In this document: positions 23,165-34,165 of the stretch, in pieces
How the letters are laid out: each line of letters opens with the position of its first letter
Position numbering within the stretch: position 1 is the first letter of the stretch
DNA from: Blastobasis lacticolella
Lineage: Eukaryota > Arthropoda > Insecta > Lepidoptera > Blastobasidae
Assembly: GCA_905147135.1 (NCBI GenBank)
Contig: LR990041.1
Span: 12,399,907 to 12,463,906, forward strand
Length of the DNA stretch: 64,000 bases
Direction of reading: 5' to 3'
Notes under the pieces: generated by a model
Databases searched by the model: none
Told to the model about the DNA's origin: nothing
What the model saw: only the letters and a program-made list of their open reading frames with translations
Position numbers and translations under genes: made by a program

Positions 23165-23252
23165 GAGGGAGGCAAACGAGGAAGCAGCTCGCCTGACGGT
23201 AAATGATCGCCGCCCCCCATGGACATTCGCAAACACCAGGAGTGCCGGATAA
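23165..23252 (-). pseudogene. Retrotransposon family B tail fragment, antisense
   Basis: AGGCAAACGAGGAAGCAGC, CGCCTGACGGTAAATGATC, and CATGGACATTCGCAAACACC are the family B 3' end in reverse. About 90 bases remain. Confidence 0.65.
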
Positions 23253-23757
23253 TTAAGCGAAAAAACGTCCCTCTCATATAGTATTCTTATTAACTTAATG
23301 AAAAACATTTAGCCCGACTTGTACCATATTTTAACACGTTTAAGAATTATGTTTAATTGATGCAATTAAGAGATTACATACATACTTACATACATTTAAC
23401 GGTTTTTTATGTAGTTTTTAAGTATCATACAATCATCTTAAATGCGTTTTAGAATTCGGTGCAAGCGGCCCTTGGTATATAGTACGTCCCGAGAGATTTA
23501 CAAGTTACAATATTCAACGAACTGTCGTCGGTAAAAATACCTGAGCCGTCATTCGATTACTGACATCGAATCAACAGAATCAGCTATAGCTTTCGACATT
23601 TTCTAAAGCGGTCTTCGTAATTATATTCGGAGCTTTGAAGTTAATATTTCTTTTCTTACGTCAATTCGCATAAAAGTGGCCGCCGAAACATGATTTCAAT
23701 CAAAATAATTGAATTGTAGGTTTTCCGCAAGGTACAATATTATTCGGTCCTTACCTA

Positions 23758-24107
23758 TGAAATTGGCGTTTTTATGCCGAAAATGCAGGAAATTGTAATA
23801 TTTTCATACAAGCCAATTTTAAATTTTTTTGAAAATGGCAAACCCGATTACAATGAAACTTTGTGGGTATAATCTGACAACATTAAACTAACCGGTGCAT
23901 ACCATTTTATTGTGACTACCCTTTTCATAAAATTACCCAGTTAAAGAGGCAAAACTGACTACAACTGAAAAGGGGTATATTCAAACCCCAGGAAATTATC
24001 GGCATCTAAACATACTCTATTTCCGAAATTAAGTATATTTTTTTGTTATAATACTATTTTAAAAATATTTGAGTAAATAAACACTTGCGAATAAAACGCC
24101 AATTTCA
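23758..24107. mobile_element. Tc1/mariner-like MITE with TA flanks
   Basis: TGAAATTGGCGTTTTTA at 23758 is mirrored by TAAAACGCCAATTTCA ending at 24107, and both ends are flanked by TA (23756-23757 and 24108-24109). A TA duplication is typical of Tc1/mariner elements. About 350 bases and non-coding. A related copy lies at 25567-25890. Confidence 0.7.
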
Positions 24108-24109
24108 TA

Positions 24110-25292
24110 CAGAGCTGGACAAGAGACCGTTAATCCGTTAATTAACAAAATTAACATTTCGACTAACGGATTAACTTTCAAGTTAACTTCAAAATTTGTT
24201 AACGAACTCGTTAACTTCCGTTAAATTTCTACAAGTCCGTTAAGCATTCATCCCGTAGGTACCATTATTTATCAAAAAGTGGGCAGGGATCATCTTGCAA
24301 AAATGCCTCTGAGAGACAACCTTACTAATTGGGGGCGAGCGCCACGGTGCTTTATAACCTTTGTATTATGTAAGATTTTGTATGTAAAGATCTTCTAAAT
24401 TATTGTAACTCCTATTCTCTTTTAAAGCTATACACATGCATACATAGTACATAGAAATACATCGAAACAAAGTTAAATCATAGCAACAAAAATTTTGAAA
24501 AACAAATACTACGAACGAACTCCTAAAATTATTATAGCTCCATGGACTTTTGTCATGTCATAATTGTGATCGATTCAAATTTGACTTTTGAATGATGAGT
24601 TTCCTTTGACTTCCAGAACTCAAACCAATAGCTTTATAACTAGATCACTAACGTAACAACATAAAAAATGCAATTTCTATCAAGTGTTAACAGATTAACA
24701 TCAAACATATATAATAATTTACTGCAAAATCAATGTGGTGGCTAGATATTTTGTTCATAAATGATACAATCTCCATACAAAAAATAAATTGCTCTTCATA
24801 AATCTCGCTATAACTCGAAAACGGTTGGACCGAATTGAATAATTCTTCTTTTGTTTTGTTGGTAATATACAGGGGTGGTTTGTACAAAAGAAAAAAAAGG
24901 TAAAAAGCCTACTACTTTTCCCCTTCATACCCTTTTTCTCTTTGAGTTTAAGCAATCCCAATATTATAGCGAACAAAACAAAAAAAGAATTATTCAAATC
25001 GGTCTAGCCGTTTTCGAGTTTTAGCTAGACTAACGCACTGCAATTGATTTTTATATATGGAATAGAATAAAAATGTTATTACATGGTTTAAGAGGCTGAT
25101 TTTTTTAAAACATAATGAGTTTACTGTATTGAACCCATTTTTATTCATTTCGTTGCTAGCGATTCTGGGTTACTTGTCTATGACTTTTTAGCCATGCCCT
25201 TTAACGGTTTAACATGTAACAAAGTTAATTTTTAGCAACGGATTACCGATTAACGGAGTTAACTTTTAGACTAAAGGTGCCCAGCTATGCCT
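24110..25292. mobile_element. hAT-like foldback element, non-autonomous
   Basis: The left end CAGAGCTGGACAAGAG followed by GTTAATCCGTTAATTAAC is matched in reverse at the right end (ACGGATTACCGATTAACGG ... GTGCCCAGCTATG, ending 25289). CAGAGCTGG(G/A)C is a common hAT terminus. The ends are imperfect and no 8-bp duplication survives. About 1.2 kb without a transposase frame. It starts one base after the TA flank of the preceding MITE. Confidence 0.6.
24806..25026. repeat. Inverted repeat inside the hAT-like element
   Basis: ACTCGAAAACGGTTGGACCG and TTCTTTTGTTTTGTTGG at 24806-24870 are mirrored at 24965-25026 with few changes, around about 95 bases. This is likely a separate nested foldback insertion. 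Minus-strand open frames here are by-products. Confidence 0.7.
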
Positions 25293-25544
25293 AATAGAAA
25301 GTAAATTGAAGAGTACAGGAGAAGAAGGGGCTCATCGCCATTTTTAATGGCAGTTGATAGAATGAGAACCTGTCTTTTATATGACAAACACAAAACAAAC
25401 AAAAAGAGATTTCTTACAAAATCCGGCAAAAAGAGCTAAAAAATCCTAACGCTAAACTAATCCTAAAAAGGAGTACAACCATCTTTCATTGGCCGTTTTC
25501 TCGGATTATGCTAATTGTAGAGGAGCCCCTTCTTTGCCTGCAAA

Positions 25545-25890
25545 TAAAATATTAGGTCCTTACCTATGAAATTAGCGTTTTGTATTACGAAAATGACGGA
25601 ACTGGAATTTTCATGCAAGCTGTTTCTTAATTTCTTGGAAATGGCCAGTCCGATTACAATAAGGCTATTCATAACTGGCGCTTTGCCGTTTGACTTTGAA
25701 AACTACCCTTTTCATAAAATTACATATTATGGTTTAACAGGCGAAACTGATGACTGAATAGAAGTATTTTCAAACCCTTCTAAATATGAGAACACATTTT
25801 TTATTAAATTTTAGAGACTTTTAATATGTTTCATACAATTAAAAATATTTGTCCAATAGTATAATTGCCATAAAAGCATTAGTGAAGACG
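25545..25890 (+). mobile_element. Second copy of the 23.76-kb MITE, right end lost
   Basis: GGTCCTTACCTATGAAATTAG, ACCCTTTTCATAAAATTAC and GGCGAAACTGATGACTGAAT parallel the 23758-24107 element. Similarity begins slightly upstream of the TA, and the right terminal repeat is not recognisable. The open frame 25566-25757 is accidental. Confidence 0.6.
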
Positions 25891-26154
25891 TTGTAATTTA
25901 CCCGTTTGTATTATTTGTCCGCAAGGTTTGAATATAGAAGTCGCTCAGTGGTGTGTCTGTGCCATATGTCACGTGCGCAGCCCGCCAATTTGTCTGTCAT
26001 TTGCCAAATCCGAACGCGGCCCGAATGGAGGCCGAACGTCTACTAAATATGTATTTCGTCGTTCGCCAGCCGCACCATACGCGCTTAGACTATACAGGGG
26101 GCGTAAGATTCGATTGCACATCGAGAAGGGTACAGGCATTCATCAGTAGGCTAT

Positions 26155-26310
26155 TTACGTAACTCAATTTATTGCAATGGAACTTTGTAAGAAACTGAAC
26201 CCATGATATCGATGATACGTAATCGCAAAATCGCGATAGTAGCAACAACAATTAGCCTGCAGGTCTAATTACGTAACTTGTTGCTACGTACGGTCTAATA
26301 TACAATAGCT
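26155..26310. mobile_element. Second copy of the 12.58-kb palindromic MITE
   Basis: TTATTGCAATGGAACTTTGT, ATCGATGATACGTAATCGC and TCTAATTACGTAACTTGTTG correspond to segments at 12.58-12.75 kb. The left arm is shortened. Confidence 0.6.
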
Positions 26311-26581
26311 TGCCTGCTCCATAATAATAACCTACCTACTCGTACATGCCAACGTACATGATTAAAAACTAAAGTTTTAAACATCGTCTCATCGTCAATG
26401 TTACAATGTACCTTCTTATAATTAAACTCTTGAATTTTGGTAAGCACTTTTAATTTTGACGGGCCGCTTAAATAAATTTGGTCGATAACAGGTCGTTCGT
26501 TTCATGAACGTTTCGGAATCATTGCGTGATCGTATTGCCGACATGTTATAGACGGATAGTTTGTAGGTAGTGTTGTCGATG

Positions 26582-26680
26582 GAGCTTCGGTGGCCAAATG
26601 ATTAAGGTATCCGACTGATAAGCAAATTCCATTGTGGTCTTGTGCTGATGACTCTATTCTGAGTTTTTAAAATTTTCTCA
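26582..26680 (+). repeat. SINE2 head fragment, diverged
   Basis: CTTCGGTGGCCAAATGATTAAGGTATCCGACT retains the A-box region; the B box is altered; TGACTCTATTCTGAGTTTT follows. Confidence 0.55.
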
Positions 26681-26773
26681 GATCTTCATAAAAAAAAAAG
26701 CTTTATTTTCTCTTCACATAGGCTCATTAAAATATACAAAAATAACAATAATCTAAGATCTAATAATTTTCAG

Positions 26774-26774
<1 letters not shown>

Positions 26775-26805
<31 letters not shown>

Positions 26806-26831
26806 AGAGAAAGAGAGAAGGAGAGAGAGAT
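26775..26831 (+). repeat. (GA)n microsatellite
   Basis: About 57 bases of GAGA with a few GGGA and AAGA interruptions. Confidence 0.95.
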
Positions 26832-27436
26832 AACGAAATAGCAGAGATGCACTTATTTAAAAGACAACATAGACAAAGACCCGTTAACGAAACGATCATG
26901 ATCCGTTGGCAACCGAATTACGTGATAGCACTACATACGCTACGAGAGACCCTTGTTATGGGCTATACCTAAACTCTATAGGTTATGTGCCTACTAACTA
27001 ATTTATATTCAGATTACGTACCCACGCAGAATCTATTAACTGTACCTACAGATAGAAAGACTGTTTTTTTTTCTGGAAAAACTCCTCATACCGTTTAGCA
27101 ACCCATTTTTGTGGGCATCCTGTATAGGATTCGCTGTATACGCGTTTCGACTATAATTTATCATACACTGCGCATTAGTATGCCATAAAACACGTCAATT
27201 TTCGCCAGAATTTACGGGATCCGGGCTGATTAAGAGTCAGTTCGGATGAACGTGGTGTAAGCGCTCAACTAGAATATTAAAGTCAAAAAATGTGAGCCAA
27301 ATGGGACGTAGAGCAGCGCTTCAATTCAATTTCGACATATTTTTTCACGCTTTCACTAAAGCGCACTGTTCGCACAATTTGCTTTTATAAGAGGATATTT
27401 ACGTGGGTGCAATATTTCAGTGATATTCTCGTCCAG
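26832..27436. other. No gene seen
   Basis: Unremarkable AT-rich DNA with a T-run at 27065. Confidence 0.5.
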
Positions 27437-27672
27437 TCCTCAGCGGCTTTCACCCGCGGGCAGAGCGGATCACTGTCATTAAACTTAAATTTATCCGCGG
27501 GTCCCTATTATTTTCCCGGGATAAAAAGTAGCCTATGTCACTCGGGAATAACGTAGCTTCGTATTAGTGAAAGAATTTTTACAATAGGTATAAGTAGTAG
27601 TTTTTGAGTTTATTCATTACGAACAAAAATAAAAATAATTTCTGTTTATAATATTAGTATGTATATCTAGAT
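27437..27672 (-). mobile_element. Helitron-like fragment, antisense
   Basis: GCTTTCACCCGCGGGCAG, AGCCTATGTCACTCGGG, GTGAAAGAATTTTTACAAT and TATAATATTAGTATGTA are the family segments in reverse. Both termini are eroded. Confidence 0.55.
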
Positions 27673-28177
27673 GTATTCATTAAAATCATCTTAAGGGATT
27701 TTAGTCTTTGTAACATTTTCGCATGTCTATACCTAGATACCTACATAAAAATCAGGACCTTTCTTCAAAGTTTGAAGAAATTTTTACAATTAAGTAAGCC
27801 ACCCGTGATAGGCACCTAGATAGAAATCAATAAATACTTCACTTTATTTGTAATATTATTCGAAATGACTGGCGGGTACCTACTTATGATAAAAATAACA
27901 GTTTCCAACTTCCCAAAGTACTTAGCATACCAAACAGGTAACAAATTTATAAACTTAACTAATTAGGCGGGTGCTCGCCGAGTTTCATGTTTACCTCTCA
28001 ACTTCTTCAAAAAGTTTCTAATTTGAAACGCCCGTAATTGTATTGTATATCAAAAACATGAACGACCTTTTGACTGACGAGGTTTTTGGGATTTCACTTG
28101 GAAAGTGTTCAAACCAATTCTGTTTCATATTTCCATTCATTAATTCACTTTTTTAGTGTTTATTTATTTATTTCACA

Positions 28178-28214
28178 GTTTTACAGCATATAAATTAATT
28201 ATATGCTGTAAAAC
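28178..28214. repeat. Perfect palindrome, 15-16-bp stem
   Basis: GTTTTACAGCATATA and its exact complement TATATGCTGTAAAAC are separated by only seven bases. There are no mismatches and no SINE or MITE context. An unusually clean hairpin in otherwise worn DNA. Confidence 0.85.
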
Positions 28215-28826
28215 AGTATAATTGATTTGGTGTAACGTAAATTATTCACTTCACAGGAAATCTGCACATTCAGGTGACGGAATGTATAGCCATGATCCAG
28301 TTGCCGCTATCATGCGTAAAAAGAACTTAGTTTTTTATATTATGTAATCTGTTAAGCTAGTTAAATTACGGCCTACGTAAAATACTGCTTTCCGGCGTAA
28401 AATCCTGCTTTATAAATTTAAAACAAATTATTCAATACCCTATTGTTGAAAAACTGTAGGATTAGGTAGATACTTGCGCTAAAGAGGATGAAACGAGCTG
28501 AGAATATTGCAAAAACGGAAAAACTGGACGAAAAGACTAGTAAATGAATAATATTGAAAACAGTGAAGGGTTTAAAAGATTTATGGTACTTAAATGTAGG
28601 TATATTATATACCTGTATAATAACGCGTGGGCCGACAGACAGACATACGGGTAATTGATAAGGGTCACATTGGAAACGGTACCATGCCCCAACAGACAAG
28701 TTAAGTATTTTTCCACGCGGTTGAATAATGTATTTTTGTCTACCTCACAATTATGATGAGCATACACGGAGTATTCCCTTGAATAAAATATGAAATTCCA
28801 TATTGATGTTTTAAAGCCTTTGCATT

Positions 28827-28945
28827 GCATGACGGCCTTTGTCGCGTTTTTATCTTGCACGACAAATATTGCCTCCCGCTTACGTCAGTGCAGAGAGAGA
28901 TACCTAGAGTTATCTCGCTCTCTCGTGCGCGACAAAGCCGGTCAT
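28827..28945. repeat. Nested hairpin (two inverted repeats)
   Basis: GCATGACGGCCTTTGTCGCG pairs with CGCGACAAAGCCGGTCAT, and inside it AGAGAGAGATA pairs with TATCTCGCTCTCT. This resembles the core of a worn foldback element. Open frames at 28790-29020 arise from it. Confidence 0.65.
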
Positions 28946-29002
28946 TCTACAGGTCATGCGACCTTTTCTCTTTACTTTTTCCCTCGAGCTTCACTGAAAA
29001 TG

Positions 29003-29120
29003 AAATCTAGTAGACTGTGAGAGTGACGTAGGTTAGCCTACGTCATCGCGTACAAGAAAAATTACATTTTAGTAGAGGTTTAGGAGACCCACAAAACATC
29101 GGTCTGGTCGTGCACAAACT
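29003..29120. mobile_element. Single arm of MITE1, interrupted
   Basis: CTGTGAGAGTGACGTAGGTT, TCGCGTACAAGAAAAATTAC and GGAGACCCACAAAACATCGG match the arm of the 40.3-40.7 kb element. It stops at GTGCACAAACTAG where the 29123 element begins. Confidence 0.6.
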
Positions 29121-29122
29121 AG

Positions 29123-29392
29123 GTAGAGCTTGTCTAAGCCTGAAATGACGCGCCCCACTACTTAAATAGTTGATTTCGATGTGTGAGTGCAAATATTAAT
29201 AACGACACTTCATCTGTGTGGGAGCGTCGACTGCTCCAATCGAACGACGCTTGCTCCTACGTTTGAATCTCACCGGCAACTGAATGACCAATTACAACGG
29301 CATTTGTATATGTATTGCGTCCATATTTTAAATTTGCTTGTGTGCGTTAATGCGATAGTGGGGCGCGTCATTTCAGCTTAGATGAGCTCTAC
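29123..29392. mobile_element. MITE with 37-bp terminal inverted repeats
   Basis: GTAGAGCTTGTCTAAGCC, then TGAAATGACGCGCCCCACTA at the left, is mirrored at 29356-29392 with about three differences. 270 bases and non-coding. No clear target duplication. Confidence 0.8.
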
Positions 29393-29509
29393 AAGAATAA
29401 TGTTCGCAAAAATGATTATTAAAAACGACCAAAAAAGGTACTGTCAACCCCGTCCTTCCCCCTTTATCTTCAAGTTCAAGGAGCAAAAATTCTGAAACAA
29501 TTTGTGTTA

Positions 29510-29575
29510 GTCAAGGTCTCTGCCTACCCCACCTGTGGGACATAGGTGTGGGCTTTATGTATGTATGTATGAAGT
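29510..29575 (+). repeat. Retroposon tail with (GTAT)n
   Basis: GTCTCTGCCTACCCCACCTG, TGGGACATAGGTGTGGGC and four GTAT units form a typical moth retroposon 3' tail. A shorter relative with CCCACAGGTGGGACAGG is at 17516. Confidence 0.55.
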
Positions 29576-29883
29576 CATGGTTTCTCTACATGTTACACTA
29601 TTTTACAGATTACTTCAACTAAAACTATTCGTAAAAAAGCGTTTGAAATAGCTGTTACTGCTATAGTTATATGACGTAGGTCTTATAATTGCAGTCGCGT
29701 AGCTCGTATATGCACGGCATGCACATTGCACATGTCTGTGAGACTAACAGCTCCGCTCAAGAAACTCAGCACATTTTTGCATAAAAATGAATGATTCGAA
29801 ATGCTACAAAATCAAAAAGTTGACATTGACATTGACATCCGGAAATAAATGTAAAATCTTTTTTCGGCCTTAGTCTAGTTTAT

Positions 29884-30134
29884 GACGACCTGAGTGGTTC
29901 AATGGTCAACATGCCGCCACGCATGAGGTCCCGGGTTCGATTCCCAGTCGGGCAGAAATTGAAATGATGAATTTTAATTTCTGTTCTGTGTTCTATGTAT
30001 AATAAGTATGTATTTAAAAGTATTTAAGTAGTGTATCAGTTATCTAGCACCCATAGTACAAGCTTTGCTTAGTTTGGGGCTAGATGGCGCTGTGTGAATT
30101 TGTCCACGAATATTTATTATTATTATTTATTTTC
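29884..30134 (+). repeat. SINE1 copy, head with small deletion
   Basis: The head starts GACGACCTGAGTGGTTCAAT, lacks a few bases in the anticodon arm (ATGCCGCCACGC), keeps B box GGTTCGATTCC, and misses GGGTCTGG after CTGTT. The tail is (ATT)n. It is close in sequence to the 19.58 kb copy, which suggests recent activity. Confidence 0.88.
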
Positions 30135-31083
30135 ATCCTCAAGCAGCTTAGGAAATAAAATGAAGAATTCTTTATCGCGTTCTCTCACTTCATAGTCGGA
30201 TGCACCCAGTAGATAGTTTTTCTTTTTCTTTGAATGCGCAAGGCTACACCGTAATAGAACATAATCTTTTGATTCTACTGAGCTCGAACTCTATTGAGAT
30301 CGAGTGACATTTTTTGTTACTGAGCTCCATATTTCTAGACCGCTGCCCTTTGACCGCTCGCTGTGTGCGCAAGTGTGATCGCGGAACTCTGACCGCTAGA
30401 TATAGTAGATATATAATAATATAAATAGATTATAGTACGAGTATAATAGTATACGTACGAGTATACGTAGATAGAGTACAGATAACATTACTTTAGATGG
30501 GTTCTGGCGTCGCCGAGCGCGGTTGCATTTCGGACCTTTTTACATTTCAAACTTTTTTAATTAGTAAATAATAACTGTGGAATAAAAAATCTGAACAGCA
30601 CAATTTATTAAAAACTGGAAAATTCGGCCTTTAGTGACAAATATTTAATAATTTAATTGAAATTAACTTTTTCCACTGCGATTCGAGAGTTGTCGCCATG
30701 GTAAAAATTGGCAGAAAATTAAAAATCTTTTCCAATGACATATCGCTCAACGTTATTGGTCTTTAGGCTGGGTCTCATACATTTCTGCCGGTCCTCCTTT
30801 AATTCATAAATCAACATTAATTGTAATATTTACATAGCTTGAACTCTCCCAGAAGGTATTTGTCTGTGTTGGAATAATCCGCTCCTCCATAACGCATACC
30901 TATAGGTATATATACATACCTATTACGTGATTAATTGTTATATAGACAATAAGAAGACATTAAAAATTATACTACTTTTAAATTAGTCTAACGTGAAATA
31001 ATAATTTGAAATCCATCTCTCCCGAAACGCAACCCATGCTCAGTCGCCAGAATGGCATATTCGTGGTCCAGACACATGAGAGT

Positions 31084-31627
31084 GTTTCCCGAGCGCGCTC
31101 CATACAAACGTAGTTTGATCATATTTTCAATATTACGCTATAAAAGCCAATGAAATTGTGTAGAAGTGATTCAGTATCCAATCTATGTCTGTAGTTTATC
31201 AGATTTTCTTGAAAAAATATATCGTTTCAAATTTCTCAAATGAGAATTATTTATTTAAATCTTTCACATAGCTTTTATCGCGCTTTCTCTATTATCAGTG
31301 CTTGTCAAGACGAGCCCAAACTGCGTAGTTTAGTTCCTATGCTACCTTTTTATGATCATGGGGCTGGATCTACATGATCAGATCAGCTGGATGGTATCAT
31401 AACATTGCATTGTCATCAAACAATCGGGAACAGGGAAATGGGTCAAACTTGCAAGATAACGTACAAACATGAGGACATAAATAAAAGCTTGTAATAATAT
31501 ACTCGTATCTGACCACAAGCATCGATATTAGTTTCTGGATCACGTCTACAAAATTTCATTGATTTTGATAGCGCAATATTGAAAATATGATCAAACTTCA
31601 TTTGTATGGAGCGTACTCGGGGAGACT
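31084..31627. mobile_element. Foldback element with about 90-bp inverted repeats
   Basis: 31084-31174 (GCGCGCTCCATACAAACG, TTTGATCATATTTTCAATAT, CAATGAAATTGTGTAGA) is mirrored at 31535-31627 at roughly 85% identity. The 360-base interior is non-coding and AT-rich. Confidence 0.8.
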
Positions 31628-34115
31628 CCTCTTATATTTCATTACATAAGAATTTTTAAATAAATAATTACAATCAGAAATTAATAATTTTTATTTATTT
31701 ATTATTGTAAAGTTGTATTGCTAACATAATACATAAAGAAGGCAAAATTGATATAAAATGGCGGCCATTTCTATGCTTCCCTCATGACTTAAGACACATG
31801 GATTTTGTTTTTGTTTCATTTCTGTGCTCGTATCTTTGTAAGAGTGACTTATGAGAAAAAAAACATCTTAAAATTTTAAAGCTATCCAAATATTTGTGAT
31901 CTACAGAGTACCGATTCTGGTGTGCAATGCAGTTGTTATTATGTTGCAATGTAACGAGGTATCGAGTCAGTCCCAGCATCATCCTAGTAAAATTGCAGAT
32001 AAATCATTGTTCGACCTTTGACACGTTTTCGTTGACAGAATTGAAGGCAGTTTGACAACTAAGCCATATAAAACCATAATGCAACTAAAGTACCAGAAAA
32101 CGAATTGTTGAAATGTTCGAAATCATGAAAGTTGCAGCTCAATATCCGTCATTTGAATAACAATCACACGTTTGACATGCGATGCAATTGTAATGTTACT
32201 GCAACTGAGACGATTTCCGTACCAGAATCGAAGCCCAGTGTGAGTATAAGAGTCATAGCGGGGTAGAGGGAGCGAATCTTCGAGTTTGTCACTCGGTGCC
32301 AAAATTTTTGATTCCTAGGGCAGCGTAGGTATTTTAAATCTCTCGCTAACTCAGCATTGACAATATTAAAAGTAGCGCCCTCGCCCTATGATATTTTAGC
32401 GCTCTATTATGGCACAATGATTCATAAATCAGCAGAAAATTATTTGTTTAGTGAACTGGAAGAAATGAATGGAAAATTCTATTCATCTCTAACTACGCAA
32501 ACAAGATACAATAGGCTGTGAAACGCCAAGCGTCACGTATGAACAACAATGCATGTCGTACATAATCCGGGACGCATCGCTGTTCTAACAATGATCCGTG
32601 AGCGACGTACGACATTCGATCCTAACGAGGGTATCCGCTCTTTCCACGTTTGTTAGACACAGGCCATACGGGAGTAAACCTCCGTTAGCAATATGTACTA
32701 CTAGCTAGTGTCGAGTTCCTACACTGGGAGTATTCGATACCTTTAGGTCATCTGAGGATCTGTAGCAACTGTAGGTGGCCATGATTGTGAATATTAATGT
32801 TGAATGGAAATCAAATGGTACCTTACTGTTTTAAATAGGTTTTGGGCCATTGCATATGTCAAAATCTTTGGCTACTACCACAAAATAAAAAACGGCCCGC
32901 CTTATTTCTATATTTTGTGCCACTACATTATAATGTTTGTCATTGATACGCTCAGAAGAATATTGACACATTTAAATAATCTAAAGAACTGTTATAACAG
33001 TTTTGGAAGGAATATTTTAACTAATCCTGCTTAATAGCTGTCATAATAGTAAAAACACATTGAAAATATATAACTAAGTTATTAATTTTCTGCATCCTCA
33101 TGATAAATTAATATATGATATAATCCACGGCTACAGCCCTTGACAAATAAATATGTAGACATAGCCTAGTATGAAAAAATAATCCTCTATCTACCACATC
33201 CGCAAAAAAATGTAAACACCACAAACCATGTACCTTTAACAGACAATATAAACGCAGTGAATATTTTATAAGTTCGCCGAACACCCGTACTGAAGAACTT
33301 GATTTACTCAAATTATTTATAAGTCTATATGTAGATCTTAAAGGGGAGGGCGGTGGATAAAAATCGCGATTCCCCACCTAGGGATAATGGAAAGGCGATT
33401 ATAAGGCGCTTTTGAGATTCTATAAATGGAAGTTGAATTACGCAAAATGCTGTGTCGTCTGTAGACAGATTACACAAAGAAGCATTTTCCACATGAATGT
33501 ACGGAGACATTTGCTCTTTTTTTTACTTTATGAATTCAGCTATGCCGATAACAAAATTTATTTCAGTTGAATTTTGTGGCCAAGGGATATTTAAAACATT
33601 AATATTAGACACAACATCAATACACTCAGCGACAGAAATGTGTCTAATGTGCTTAGTAAATATACTTTTATTGAGGTATTGAAGGCGTCGATGCAGATAG
33701 GTTTTAATATTCACTTTTGCTTATTTACTTTCTTTGAACTTTACGTCATACGTTTGGAACATATACATTGAAAAAATTTTTACAACGTTGTTGCTCTGAT
33801 TAGAAGATGCAACTTACTTCTGCTTATTAACCGATCAGGGATGAACTCTACGTGAGAATTTGCACTTAAAAAGTTTAAGTATACCTACTAGGCGATCAGG
33901 TATTGAAAAAGTAAGGCATACATCCACCCACGACAATCGATTTGTTGTATTTAAAATATTGCAAAAATCGCTTCCTAACCACAGTCGATATCAGGCGCAG
34001 GCTTCAAGCGGCTCTTCGTGGTCACATGACAGTCTATCTATATAATCAATATACAGCTGTTTTTTGCAAAACAATATAAAAAAACTCATCTTTCATTCGT
34101 CCATATTTTTATTTC
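31628..34115. other. Long stretch without recognised gene or repeat
   Basis: About 2.5 kb with scattered 60-90-codon frames lacking domains. A short inverted repeat TGTCGTAC/GTACGACA is at 32555-32613. Possible old intergenic or intronic DNA. Confidence 0.45.
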
Positions 34116-34165
34116 TGTTATACCGCAGACAAACAGGCAAGCGGGCCACCTGATGGAAATATGTT
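34116..34165 (-). pseudogene. Retrotransposon family B tail scrap
   Basis: GACAAACAGGCAAGCGGGCC and ACCTGATGGAAAT are the last part of the family B 3' UTR in reverse; about 45 bases. Confidence 0.55.

Noticed and set aside
25928..26162. Two overlapping CG-rich ORFs as a host exon
   Set aside because: Different frames are equally open, with no splice sites or domain.
26775..26831. GAGA tract as a GAGA-factor binding element
   Set aside because: It is a simple microsatellite with no promoter features nearby.
28825..29020. Arginine/serine-rich ORFs
   Set aside because: They are translations of the nested hairpin and of microsatellite-like GAGA sequence.
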